This document shows, one piece after another, positions 5,884-14,689 of a DNA stretch of 27,116 nucleotides. Both the position numbers and the translations under genes were made by a program. Each line of letters opens with the position of its first letter. Position 1 is the stretch's first letter. The notes beneath the pieces are model-generated. The model saw nothing but the letters and a program-made list of their open reading frames with translations, searched no databases and was not told the origin of the DNA. This DNA is from CADCTB01 sp035494015 (GTDB lineage: Bacteria; Actinomycetota; Acidimicrobiia; Acidimicrobiales; AC-14), in the NCBI GenBank assembly GCA_035494015.1, contig DATJHJ010000007.1, positions 1 through 27,116 of the forward strand, written 5' to 3'.

Positions 5884-6089
5884 TCGCCAGGCGGCGTGTC
5901 GTCCGGCGGCACCTCGCCGATGGCCTTCACGCCGCGCATGGCCAAGGCCTCGTCCCGGGTCATTGGCTGACCGGCAAGATGGCGCAGGGCAAGATCGACG
6001 GCCTCGGTCTTGGTGTGGACGCCGTAGCGGTCCATGATCGTGCGGACGTAGCCGTCGTCGATCTCGATGTTGGTGCGCGCCCTGCTCAT
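5880..6089 (-). CDS. VapB-type antitoxin
   Basis: The 69-residue protein begins MSRARTNIEIDDGYVRTIMD, then RYGVHTKTEAVDLALRHLAG, which matches the 'R.NI.id..l...v......tk.eaV..Alr.l' pattern of VapB antitoxins of the VapB_antitoxin_2/DUF2191 type. The C-terminal part (MTRDEALAMRGVKAIGEV) is the usual toxin-binding tail. It neutralises the PIN toxin encoded 4 bp overlapping downstream and should repress the operon through the inverted repeat just before its ATG. That ATG lies 6 nt behind a TACTCT box, so the mRNA may be leaderless. Confidence 0.88.
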   Translation of the reverse strand: MSRARTNIEIDDGYVRTIMDRYGVHTKTEAVDLALRHLAGQPMTRDEALAMRGVKAIGEVPPDDTPPGE

Positions 6090-6115
6090 ACACGCAGAGT
6101 ACACCGAGCGTGTAC
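6090..6115 (-). promoter_or_regulatory. vapBC-like promoter and operator
   Basis: On the minus strand TACTCT (6101-6096) is followed by 6 nt and the ATG at 6089. The perfect inverted repeat gtacac/gtgtac (6099-6104 and 6110-6115) overlaps this box, and a further half-site acgtgta lies at 6119-6125. Binding of the antitoxin complex here would cover the -10 region. Confidence 0.6.
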
Positions 6116-6179
6116 GATACGTGTAACTCGACGGGCACGTGGTTCGGGCAGGCGATGCCAGCCCGCACCATCCACTTGC

Positions 6180-6185
6180 TACGTT
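6180..6185 (+). promoter_or_regulatory. TAnnnT -10 box, leaderless promoter for the FKBP gene
   Basis: TACGTT is followed by 7 nt and the GTG at 6193. No Shine-Dalgarno sequence is present, so transcription probably starts at or next to the start codon. Confidence 0.45.
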
Positions 6186-6192
6186 GCCCGGC

Positions 6193-6828
6193 GTGGCCGG
6201 CACGAAGCGAGACCGTCAGCGGACGCAGCGGGACGCCCGCCGGGCGCGCGAGGCGGCCCTGGCCCGGGCTCGGGCCCGCCGGCAGCGCAACATTCGGGTT
6301 GGTGTGGTCGTGGTCGCGCTGGCCGCGGTGGCCATCTTCGTCGCCACCCGCAGCGGCGGGTCGTCCAAGGTGGCCACGTCGTCGTCGACCACTGTGGCCG
6401 GCACCGCTGCAGGGTCGGCCGCGGGCAAGCCATGCGTCCCGGTGGCCGATCCCCTACCCGCCGGCGCCCCGAGCGTGCCCGTGCAGGTCGGGCCGCCGCC
6501 CACCCAGCTGGTCAGCCAGGATCTGAAGGTGGGCACAGGCGCCACCGTCGGGGCCAACGACACGGTGACGGTCAACTACATCGGGGTGTCCTGCTCGACG
6601 GGGAAGATCTTCGACTCGTCGTACTCGCGCAACCAGCCCGCCACCTTCCCGTTGAGCGGGGTCATCAAGGGGTGGACGGTCGGCATCCCGAACATGAAGG
6701 TCGGCGGCCAGCGCCTCCTCGGCATCCCGCCGGACCAGGGCTACGGGGCCGACGGTTCGCCGCCGGACATCGCTCCCGATGAGACGCTTTGGTTCGTCGT
6801 CGAGGTGCTCGACACCAAGCCGTCGTAG
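6193..6828 (+). CDS. Membrane-anchored FKBP-type peptidyl-prolyl isomerase
   Basis: The 211-residue protein has a basic N-terminus (TKRDRQRTQRDARRAREA), one membrane segment at about 35-52 (VGVVVVALAAVAIFVA), a Ser/Thr/Ala linker, and a C-terminal FKBP domain (about 100-209). The domain shows NDTVTVNYIGV, GKIFDSSY, FPLSGVIKGWTVGI, MKVGGQRLLGIPP and the end LWFVVEVLDTKPS. The enzyme speeds prolyl isomerisation, and the anchor places it outside the cytoplasmic membrane to help fold exported proteins. I chose the GTG at 6193 because a TACGTT box precedes it and the added upstream residues are not FKBP-like; an ATG at 6139 is the alternative. The stop lies 4 nt before the end of the converging DJ-1 gene. 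Confidence 0.88.
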   Translation: MAGTKRDRQRTQRDARRAREAALARARARRQRNIRVGVVVVALAAVAIFVATRSGGSSKVATSSSTTVAGTAAGSAAGKPCVPVADPLPAGAPSVPVQVGPPPTQLVSQDLKVGTGATVGANDTVTVNYIGVSCSTGKIFDSSYSRNQPATFPLSGVIKGWTVGIPNMKVGGQRLLGIPPDQGYGADGSPPDIAPDETLWFVVEVLDTKPS

Positions 6829-6832
6829 CTCC

Positions 6833-7396
6833 CTAGGCCGCGGACGAGGCCCGGGCGTCGGCCGCCGCCTCGACGAAGGCGGCGCAGAAGGCGTCCAGGT
6901 CGTCGGGCTTGCGGCTGGTGATCAGGTTGCCGTCGACCACCACCTGCTCGTCGACCCAGTTCCCGCCCGCGTTGCGGATGTCGGTCTGCAGGCTCGGCCA
7001 CGACGTGATCCGCCGGCCGCGCACGACCCCGGCCTCGACCAGCGTCCACGGGGCGTGGCAGATCACCGCGGTCGGCCGGCCGGACTCGACGAAGTCGCGT
7101 ACCCAGGCGACGGCGGTGGCGTCCGTGCGCAGCCGGTCCGGGTTGGCCACACCGCCGGGCAGGACGATGGCATCGAAGTCCTCCGGGCTGACGTCGGCGA
7201 AGGTGGCGTCGACCGGGAACTCGTCACCCTTGTCCAGGTGGTTCATGGCCTGGGCCGAACCCGCCTCCGGGGCGATCAGTACGGGCGTGCCCCCGGCTTC
7301 CACCACCGCGTCCCACGGGCGGGTGAGCTCGATCTGCTCGATCCCCTCGTTGGCGACGACGAACGCGATCTTCTTGTTGGCCAGCTGCTGGGACAT
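6833..7396 (-). CDS. DJ-1/PfpI family protein (type 1 glutamine amidotransferase-like)
   Basis: This is a 187-residue protein with the PfpI/YhbO layout. KKIAFVVANEGIEQIEL at the N-terminus carries the conserved Glu17, and DFDAIVLPGGVANPDRLR lies at 73-90. The nucleophile elbow AVICHAPW has Cys113 with His114, and a DEQVVVDGNLITSRKPDDL block is at 139-157. Family members act as deglycases/glyoxalases or stress chaperones, so the exact reaction is unsettled. All catalytic residues are present. The ATG at 7396 has GGAGG six nt upstream. The gene stands alone on the minus strand between the converging FKBP gene and the PI-PLC-like gene. Confidence 0.9.
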   Translation of the reverse strand: MSQQLANKKIAFVVANEGIEQIELTRPWDAVVEAGGTPVLIAPEAGSAQAMNHLDKGDEFPVDATFADVSPEDFDAIVLPGGVANPDRLRTDATAVAWVRDFVESGRPTAVICHAPWTLVEAGVVRGRRITSWPSLQTDIRNAGGNWVDEQVVVDGNLITSRKPDDLDAFCAAFVEAAADARASSAA

Positions 7397-7473
7397 GGCG
7401 CGCCTCCGGAATGGTTGCTCGACGGAATGGCGCGCGCCTACCCCGTGCCTCGGGGGGCAAACCGGGCGCCTTG

Positions 7474-8472
7474 CTAGCCCAGGTTCTCCACGTCCCTCGG
7501 GGCGCAGGCCAGGGTCGGGGAGGCGGTGACCGGGTCGCAACGGGCCGGCGTGCCGGGTGGGGGCACGACGTACCCCGAGGGAGCGGGCACCGGATAGTCG
7601 GTGCTCACCAGCTGGGCGCCGGAGGCCAGGGCCGCCGTGGCTCGCGAGGCATCGTTGGCCCGGGCCTCGACGCCGCTGTCGTCGGCTCGGGTCCTGACGA
7701 TGAAGCCAGCCCCGAGAAGCTCGGCGATGCGAGCGGAGCCCGCACGAGCATCGGGGACACTGGCGAAGGCGCCCAGTGGGCTCGAGGGCTCGGCGTACAC
7801 GAACATGCTCCGGCCCCGCAGCGAGGTCTCGTTGGAGGTGTAGATCAGCCGGGTCAGCGCCTCGTCGGTGTACACGACCACGACCTTGTTCCGGGTCGAA
7901 CCCAGCAGTGGCCAACCCCGGTCCTGCACGGCCTGGCGCAACGTCGGCGAGTCCCCTTGGACGTCGTCGGGCGTCACCAACTGGTCGGGGCGAAAGACGC
8001 TGCGAACCTCGGCGTCGACGGCCATCGCGTCCACCAAGGCCCCGATCTCGTGCTTGGGCTCGATGAGGACGAACACCGGGAGGTGGCCGCGATGGCTGTC
8101 GGACCAGTCCCGAACCTCCCGCAGGCACTGGACGAGGGTGGGGCAGGTCGTCCCTTCGTCACCCTGGAGGTGGTACACGGGCAGCGGGCCGCCCGCAGAG
8201 GCGTGCACGTCCAGCTCGATCTGGCGGACCGATTGGCGATCGAGCTGCACGGACAAAGGCGACTGGGAGACGTCGCGGTCGGGCGTCAAGTTCGGCCCGG
8301 CCGGCGGGGCCAGGTGATAGCTGTTGTGCGTCCCCAGCACCTGGATCTGGTTCAGCCGCAGGGTCTGGTCGAGGGGGTAGGCGGGCGCGGGCCGGGCAGG
8401 ATTGCCCGCTCCCCCACATCCGGCCAGCTGGCAGAGGGCGAGAGCGAGTGCGACGGCCATCGCCCGCTTCAC
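7474..8472 (-). CDS. Secreted lipoprotein with Ca2+-dependent PI-PLC-like domain
   Basis: The protein of 332 residues starts VKRAMAVALALALCQLAGC, a short lipoprotein signal with Cys19 as the lipidated residue. The TIM-barrel phosphodiesterase domain shows QIQVLGTHNSYH (His49), RQIELDVHA (Glu86, Asp88), YHLQGDEGT and VFVLIEPKHE. These are the motifs of the Ca2+-dependent phosphatidylinositol-specific phospholipase C family known from Streptomyces. The expected role is cleavage of an inositol phospholipid or similar phosphodiester outside the cell; the substrate is not visible. I chose GTG at 8472 because it gives a compact signal peptide and has TACCCT 8 nt upstream. A GTG at 8499 would add nine residues. 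Confidence 0.8.
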   Translation of the reverse strand: MKRAMAVALALALCQLAGCGGAGNPARPAPAYPLDQTLRLNQIQVLGTHNSYHLAPPAGPNLTPDRDVSQSPLSVQLDRQSVRQIELDVHASAGGPLPVYHLQGDEGTTCPTLVQCLREVRDWSDSHRGHLPVFVLIEPKHEIGALVDAMAVDAEVRSVFRPDQLVTPDDVQGDSPTLRQAVQDRGWPLLGSTRNKVVVVYTDEALTRLIYTSNETSLRGRSMFVYAEPSSPLGAFASVPDARAGSARIAELLGAGFIVRTRADDSGVEARANDASRATAALASGAQLVSTDYPVPAPSGYVVPPPGTPARCDPVTASPTLACAPRDVENLG

Positions 8473-8480
8473 GGGACCCC

Positions 8481-8486
8481 AGGGTA
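8481..8486 (-). promoter_or_regulatory. TAnnnT -10 box of the PI-PLC-like gene
   Basis: TACCCT on the minus strand lies 8 nt before the GTG at 8472, with no Shine-Dalgarno between. It supports the shorter start. Confidence 0.4.
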
Positions 8487-8540
8487 GGTTCCGCGCCACC
8501 GGTGCGAGGTGGCGGCGTCGTGCTCATGCCGCGACAATGC

Positions 8541-8568
8541 TTAGCTACGCTAATTAGCGTGGTAAAGT
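8541..8568 (+). promoter_or_regulatory. marR promoter with operator palindrome in the spacer
   Basis: The 14-bp perfect palindrome acgctaattagcgt (8547-8560) lies between TTAGCT (8541-8546, possible -35) and TAAAGT (8563-8568, possible -10), a 16-bp spacing. The ATG at 8577 follows 8 nt later. MarR dimers bind this kind of AT-centred palindrome, so autorepression of the marR-MFS pair is likely. The region is markedly AT-rich for this window. Confidence 0.65.
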
Positions 8569-8576
8569 AATTGGCG

Positions 8577-9041
8577 ATGACCCGCCAGACCGGCACCGCG
8601 TCCGCCCCCATTGCCCACGATTCGTCGGAGATGGCTGGCCGGCTGCGGCTGAGCGTGACCCGGCTGGCCCGCCGCCTGCGTCAGGAGGCCGATGCCGGGC
8701 TGACCCCCAGCCAGCTTTCGGCCCTGGCCGTGATCGCCAACCACGGCCCCCTCTCCCTCGGCGCCCTGGCCGAGCACGAGCGCCTGGCCCCGCCGTCGAT
8801 CACCCGGCTGGTCAAGAAGCTGGCCCAGGACGGCCTGGTCGTGCGCACCATAGATCCGGTCGACCGCCGGATCGCCACGGTGATGACGTCGGACCGGGGG
8901 GCGGAGCTGATCGCCGAGTCGCGGCGGCGCAAGACGGCCTGGCTGGTGGGTGGCATCGATCGTCTGGGCCCCGACGACCGGCGGCGGCTGGCCGACGCCC
9001 TGGACGTGCTGGATCACCTGGCCGGCGAGGAGCGCCCGTGA
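8577..9041 (+). CDS. MarR-family transcriptional regulator
   Basis: The 154-residue protein has the MarR winged-helix core: LTPSQLSALAVIANHGPLSL (about 43-62), GALAEHERLAPPSITRLVKKL (recognition helix, 63-83), DGLVVRTIDPVDRRIATVMT (the wing with the conserved D..DRR motif), and long dimerisation helices at both ends. MarR proteins repress transporter genes and release DNA on binding small phenolic or toxic ligands. The stop codon overlaps the start of the MFS gene in a GTGA junction, so the two are one operon and the exporter is the probable target. The ATG at 8577 is preferred over an in-frame TTG at 8571. Confidence 0.92.
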   Translation: MTRQTGTASAPIAHDSSEMAGRLRLSVTRLARRLRQEADAGLTPSQLSALAVIANHGPLSLGALAEHERLAPPSITRLVKKLAQDGLVVRTIDPVDRRIATVMTSDRGAELIAESRRRKTAWLVGGIDRLGPDDRRRLADALDVLDHLAGEERP

Positions 9042-10342
9042 AGGCCCTGCGGCGGGGGGCGGGCGAGACGTTCCGCTCCTTGCACACCCGCAACTTCCGG
9101 CTCTTCTTCAGCGGCCAGCTCATCTCCCAGGTCGGCAATTGGCTGACCCTCATCGCCCAGACGCTGCTGGTGCTCAAGCTCACCGACAGCGGCATCGCCC
9201 TCGGCGGGCTGGCCGCGGCCCAGTTCGGGCCGGTGCTGGTGCTCGGGCCGTTCGCCGGCCTGGTGGCCGACCGGTCGGACAAGCGGCGGCTGCTCCTCGT
9301 CGTGCAGAGCCTGGCCATGGCCCAGTCGTTCTGCCTGGCCGCCCTGGCCTTCAGCGGGCACGCTTCGGTGCTCGCCGTCTACGCCGTGGCCCTGCTGGGC
9401 GGGCTGACGATCGCCTTCGACAACCCGGCCCGCCGGTCCTTCGTGGTCGAAATGGTGCCCGAGGAGGACATCAACAACGCCGTCAGCCTGAACAGCGCAC
9501 TGATGACCGGTTCCCGGGTGATCGGCCCCGCGCTGGCCGGCCTCCTGGTCACCACCGTCGGCTTCGGCTGGTGCTTCCTGCTCGACGGCGTCTCCTACCT
9601 GGCCGTGCTCGCCGGCCTGTGGCTGATGGACCCCACCCAGCTCCGCCAGGCGCCGGTGGCCCGCCGGGGCCGCGGGCAGGTGCGGGAGGGGCTGCGGTAT
9701 GCCCGCAGCGTCCCCGAGCTGTGGGTTCCCCTGGTGATGATGGCCGTGGTGGGCACCCTGGCCTTCAACTTCCAGACCGTGATCCCCCTGTTCACCCGTC
9801 GCGATCTGGCCGGGAGCGACGTGACCTTCACCCTCCTCATGTCGACGGTCAGCCTGGGGTCGCTGGTCGGGGCGCTGGCCACGGCCCGGCGGAAGCGGAT
9901 CAGCGTGTCGACGGTGAGTGTCAGCGCGGTGGGGTTCGGCCTGGCCATGGCCCTGCTGGCGATCGCTCCCAACCAGCCCTCCGCCTTCGCCATCGGGCTG
10001 CTCGTCGGGCTGGCCAGCATCGCCTTCATGACCGCGTCGACCGCCATCGTGCAGATCAACGCCGCCCCGTCCATGCGGGGCCGGGTCCTCGCCCTCCAGG
10101 CCATGGTCTTCCTCGGCAGCACGCCCATCGGCGGGCCCATCGTGGGCACCATCGCCCAGCGCTTCGGGGCCCGCTACAGCATCGTCATCGGCGCCCTCGC
10201 CGCCCTCGGCGCCGGTGCCTACGGGATGGCGCGGGTGCGGGCGGCGCGAGGCGCGGGCGACCACGAGCTGGACGACGAGCTGGCCACGCTCGCCGAGGAG
10301 CCCGCGCTGCTCGACCCCCTGATCACGCCGCGGGCGTCGTAG
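9038..10342 (+). CDS. MFS transporter, DHA3/EntS-like exporter
   Basis: The 434-residue membrane protein has about 12 transmembrane segments. It starts MKALRRGAGETFRSLHTRNFR, then LFFSGQLISQVGNWLTLIAQ, which is typical of DHA3-type (enterobactin/macrolide exporter-like) permeases. The loop 2-3 motif GLVADRSDKRRLLL and the FDNPARRSFVVEMVPEED block after segment 4 are characteristic. It probably pumps a small hydrophobic or toxic compound out with proton exchange. Translation starts at a GTG overlapping the marR stop, and expression should follow the MarR repressor. The last 20 bp converge onto the 3' end of the zinc-finger protein gene. Confidence 0.9.
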   Translation: MKALRRGAGETFRSLHTRNFRLFFSGQLISQVGNWLTLIAQTLLVLKLTDSGIALGGLAAAQFGPVLVLGPFAGLVADRSDKRRLLLVVQSLAMAQSFCLAALAFSGHASVLAVYAVALLGGLTIAFDNPARRSFVVEMVPEEDINNAVSLNSALMTGSRVIGPALAGLLVTTVGFGWCFLLDGVSYLAVLAGLWLMDPTQLRQAPVARRGRGQVREGLRYARSVPELWVPLVMMAVVGTLAFNFQTVIPLFTRRDLAGSDVTFTLLMSTVSLGSLVGALATARRKRISVSTVSVSAVGFGLAMALLAIAPNQPSAFAIGLLVGLASIAFMTASTAIVQINAAPSMRGRVLALQAMVFLGSTPIGGPIVGTIAQRFGARYSIVIGALAALGAGAYGMARVRAARGAGDHELDDELATLAEEPALLDPLITPRAS

Positions 10343-10535
10343 CCTGGTCCTCGTCCTCGACGACCGGCTCGCCGACGACCTGGGCGCAGACCCGGCGGGG
10401 CGGGCGGGCGCCGCATCCGTAGCAGCGGAACGACGCCACGTTGTGGTAGGCGCAGTCGCACGACCAGAGCTCCTCGAGCCAGCGAGCCAGCTGCTCGAGC
10501 CGGCGCTGCCGGCGTCGGGAGCCCTTGTGCTTCAT
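10323..10535 (-). CDS. Small zinc-finger protein (RanBP2-like W-C-C-N-C-C motif)
   Basis: The 70-residue protein has a basic helix MKHKGSRRRQRRLEQLARWL, then WSCDCAYHNVASFRCYGCGA at 24-43, and an acidic tail (EPVVEDEDQ). The spacing W-x-C-x-C-x3-N-x5-C-x2-C is close to the RanBP2-type zinc finger (W-x-C-x2-4-C-x3-N-x6-C-x2-C), with the first Cys pair one residue tighter. Those fingers bind single-stranded RNA or ubiquitin in eukaryotes; in bacteria the role is unknown. One further Cys at 50 may or may not bind metal. The ATG at 10535 was chosen because sequence upstream has no coding character. I know no named family for it. Confidence 0.65.
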   Translation of the reverse strand: MKHKGSRRRQRRLEQLARWLEELWSCDCAYHNVASFRCYGCGARPPRRVCAQVVGEPVVEDEDQATTPAA

Positions 10536-10599
10536 GGCTACCGGGTCGGCGGCGGGTCGCAATTGCTTGAGGCGACCCGCCGATAACGGGCCGAACGAC

Positions 10600-12207
10600 C
10601 TATCCGATGGGCGCGGCCGTGGGCCGGGGCGCGGCCGCTGCGGACTCCCGCGCCGCCGCCTCCTCGGTCTTGCGGCTGAACACCGACACCACCACCCCGG
10701 CGGCGACCAGGGCCATGACCAGGGCCACCCGGCTGGCGACGTTGAAGGAGTGGGTGTACGCCGCCCCCGCCCGCCGCGCCAGCTCGGCCGCGTCGGGCAG
10801 GCCGCTGCCGGCCAATCCGGTGGCCGCGCCCACGGACTCCCCCGCCGCCTTGCGGACCGGCGGGGGCAGGTTGAGGGCGCCGAGGTTGACCGACGAGCGG
10901 TAGACCGCGTTGCTGATGCTGCCGAGCACGGCGATGCCGAGGGCCCCGCCCACCTCCCGGGTGGTGTCGTTGATCGCCGAGCCGACGCCGGCCTTGTAGG
11001 ACGGCACGGCGCTCATGATGCTCCCCGTGGCCGGGGCCGCGGTCAGGCTCATCCCCGCCCCGAGCAGGACGAGGGCGACGGCGATGACCAGGTACGGCGT
11101 GTCGGGGTCGATCACGGTCAGCACGCCGAAGCCGGCGGCGATGAACAGGAACCCGATGGCGATCACCGGCCCGGTGCCGATGCGCTCCCCTAGGGCCGCG
11201 CTGCGGGGGGCGACGGCCACCAGGGTGACGGCCAGCGGCAGGGTGGCCAGGCCGGCGCTGAGGGGCGAGTAGGCCCGGACGAACTGCAGGTACAGGGTGA
11301 ACAGGAAGAACAGCCCGAACATCACGAAGAAGTTGCTGGTCACCACCCCGGCACCGACGCTCAGGCGCCGGTCCTTGAACAGCCACAGCGGCAGCATGGG
11401 ATGGGTGCTGCGCCGCTCCCAGGACACGAAGGCGACCAGGCCGACGGCGGCCACGACGAACGCGGCCAGGATGCTGGAGCTGGTCCAGCCCTTGTCCGGG
11501 CCCTCGATGATCCCGTAGATCAGCGCGGCCAGGGTGACGAGCGACAGCAGGGCGCCGCCGGGGTCCAGCGGCGTGGCGTTGGGGTCCTTGGACGTCGGCG
11601 AGAACACGAGCACCGCGGTGAACACGACGAGCACGATGGGGATGTTCACGAGCAGGGCCGAACCCCACCAGAACCGCTCCAGCAGGCCGCCGGAGACGAT
11701 CGGGCCGATGGCGCCGCCCGCCCCGGCGAACCCGGCCCAGACCGCAATGGCCTTGCGCCGCTCGTGGGGCGGGAAGATGGTGGTGATCAGCGACAGCGTG
11801 GCCGGCATCACGAAGGCGGCGCCGATCCCGTTCACGATGCGGCCGGCGACGACCTGGCCGGCCCCCGTGGCGATGCCCCCGATGACCGACCCGACGGCGA
11901 AGACGGCCAGGCCGAGGAGCAGGGCCCGCTTGCGGCCGAAGCGGTCCCCCAAGGCCCCGGCGGGCAGCAGCAGGGCGGAGAAGACGAGCGAGTAGGCGTC
12001 GACGATCCACTGGAGCTCGGTCGAGCTGGCCTTGAGCGACCGCTGCAGGCTGGGCAGGGCCACGTTCAGGCCGGACACCGACATGACCACCATGACCAGC
12101 GACAGGCACATGATCCCGAGGAGGAACCATCGCCGGCCTTGGATCACCGGGTCCTCGTGCAGCGGCACTTCCGGGTCGGCGGCGTTCGTCACCACGTCGT
12201 CAGGCAT
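10600..12207 (-). CDS. MFS transporter, DHA2/EmrB-QacA drug exporter
   Basis: The 535-residue membrane protein has about 14 transmembrane segments, as expected for the DHA2 family. Marks include WFLLGIMCLSLVMVVMSVSG with NVALPSLQRSL in segment 1, TELQWIVDAYSLVFSALLLPAG (the family's Q-W-x-x-x-x-Y motif), GDRFGRKRALLLGL (motif A), NGIGAAFVMPATLSLI (motif C region) and a late DTTREVGGALGIAVLGSI. The transporter exports drugs or hydrophobic cations against protons. The ATG at 12207 has AAGGGAG closely upstream. The C-terminal end is Ala/Pro-rich and probably disordered. It is divergent from the EttA gene with about 85 bp between the starts, and no dedicated regulator is visible. Confidence 0.93.
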   Translation of the reverse strand: MPDDVVTNAADPEVPLHEDPVIQGRRWFLLGIMCLSLVMVVMSVSGLNVALPSLQRSLKASSTELQWIVDAYSLVFSALLLPAGALGDRFGRKRALLLGLAVFAVGSVIGGIATGAGQVVAGRIVNGIGAAFVMPATLSLITTIFPPHERRKAIAVWAGFAGAGGAIGPIVSGGLLERFWWGSALLVNIPIVLVVFTAVLVFSPTSKDPNATPLDPGGALLSLVTLAALIYGIIEGPDKGWTSSSILAAFVVAAVGLVAFVSWERRSTHPMLPLWLFKDRRLSVGAGVVTSNFFVMFGLFFLFTLYLQFVRAYSPLSAGLATLPLAVTLVAVAPRSAALGERIGTGPVIAIGFLFIAAGFGVLTVIDPDTPYLVIAVALVLLGAGMSLTAAPATGSIMSAVPSYKAGVGSAINDTTREVGGALGIAVLGSISNAVYRSSVNLGALNLPPPVRKAAGESVGAATGLAGSGLPDAAELARRAGAAYTHSFNVASRVALVMALVAAGVVVSVFSRKTEEAAARESAAAAPRPTAAPIG

Positions 12208-12279
12208 CAAGGCTCCCTTCGTCCCCTGTCCCGGCTCGCCGTACAAGGTACGCCACCAGGGTTCCCAAACGGCCCGGGT

Positions 12280-12285
12280 TAGGGT
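12280..12285 (+). promoter_or_regulatory. TAnnnT -10 box, leaderless promoter of ettA
   Basis: TAGGGT is followed by 6 nt (cgaccc) and the ATG at 12292. No Shine-Dalgarno sequence fits between them. Confidence 0.5.
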
Positions 12286-12291
12286 CGACCC

Positions 12292-13974
<1,683 letters not shown>

Positions 13975-14030
13975 CTGGGGTCATAGCGAGCGCGCCCTCT
14001 GGGTACAGGTCGCGGGACCGACCGACTCTC

Positions 14031-14036
14031 AGGAGG
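14031..14036 (+). promoter_or_regulatory. Strong ribosome binding site deciding the TTG start of the hemerythrin gene
   Basis: AGGAGG lies 9 nt before the TTG at 14046. No ATG or GTG sits at a suitable distance, so TTG is the best start. Confidence 0.65.
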
Positions 14037-14045
14037 ACCGAACCC

Positions 14046-14612
14046 TTGGACGCTTTGGACCTGCTCACCGCCGACCACAACCGGGTGCGGGGGCTCTTCG
14101 CCCGTTTCCAGTCCGCCGAGGAGAGCGAGGAGACGGCGGAGATGACGGCCCTGGCCGAGAAGATCGTCACCGAGCTCACCGTCCACACGGAGATCGAGGA
14201 GCAGATCTTCTACCCCGCCGTGGACGCAAACGAGGAGCTGCACGACACGGTCAGCGAGGGCATGGAGGAGCACCACGTGGCCAAGGTGCTCATCGAGGAG
14301 GTGGCCGGGCTGTCGCCCGAGGACGACGCCTGGGCGGCCAAGATCAAGGTTCTCATCGAGAGCGTGGAGCACCACGCCACCGAAGAGGAAGAGGAGATGT
14401 TCCCGCAGGTCCGCAAGGCCTTCGACCGCGCCGCCCTCGAGGATCTGGGCCAGCAGCTCGAGGCGCTCAAGGCCTCCCTCGGTGCCCCGACCGTCGCCGA
14501 CAAGGAGCACCTCTCGCTCGAGGAGCTCAAGGCGCTGGCCACCGAGCAGGAGATCCCCGGCCGTTCCTCCATGAACCGCGACGAGCTGGTGGCGACGGTA
14601 GCCCCCGCCTGA
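14046..14612 (+). CDS. Hemerythrin HHE-domain protein with Rho-N-like C-terminal segment
   Basis: The 188-residue protein (TTG start) has a four-helix hemerythrin-like domain with repeated iron ligands: LTADHNRVR (His11), TVHTEIEEQIFYP (His and Glu), MEEHHVAK, and VEHHATEEEEEMFP. Such domains hold a di-iron site that senses or binds O2, NO or reactive oxygen. After about residue 155 comes LSLEELKALATEQEIPGRSS with MNRDELVATV, which resembles the N-terminal domain of Rho or a SAP-like helix-extended-loop-helix. That combination is seen in actinobacterial HHE proteins, but its role is not known. The stop is followed by a long palindrome rather than a normal terminator. Confidence 0.88.
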   Translation: MDALDLLTADHNRVRGLFARFQSAEESEETAEMTALAEKIVTELTVHTEIEEQIFYPAVDANEELHDTVSEGMEEHHVAKVLIEEVAGLSPEDDAWAAKIKVLIESVEHHATEEEEEMFPQVRKAFDRAALEDLGQQLEALKASLGAPTVADKEHLSLEELKALATEQEIPGRSSMNRDELVATVAPA

Positions 14613-14627
14613 GCCGCTCGTCCCCCG

Positions 14628-14675
14628 GTTTTGGCTGCAGTTGACCGCCACATGGCGGGTAACTGCAGCCAAAAC
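14628..14675. repeat. Long perfect palindromic element between convergent genes
   Basis: gttttggctgcagtt (14628-14642) and aactgcagccaaaac (14661-14675) are exact 15-bp arms; inside, ccgcc/ggcgg add a second 5-bp stem with loop acat. On each strand the T run is at the 5' foot of the stem and the A run at the 3' foot, the reverse of an intrinsic terminator. It could be a REP-like repeat, or a hairpin that slows transcription from both sides. Confidence 0.75.
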
Positions 14676-14689
14676 GGTTGGGGGGCGGG

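Noticed and set aside
7395..7437. The 11-mer atggcgcgcct twice, 32 bases apart, at the DJ-1 gene start
   Set aside because: The core ggcgcgcc is a self-complementary GC word likely by chance in this composition; no regulatory meaning can be supported.
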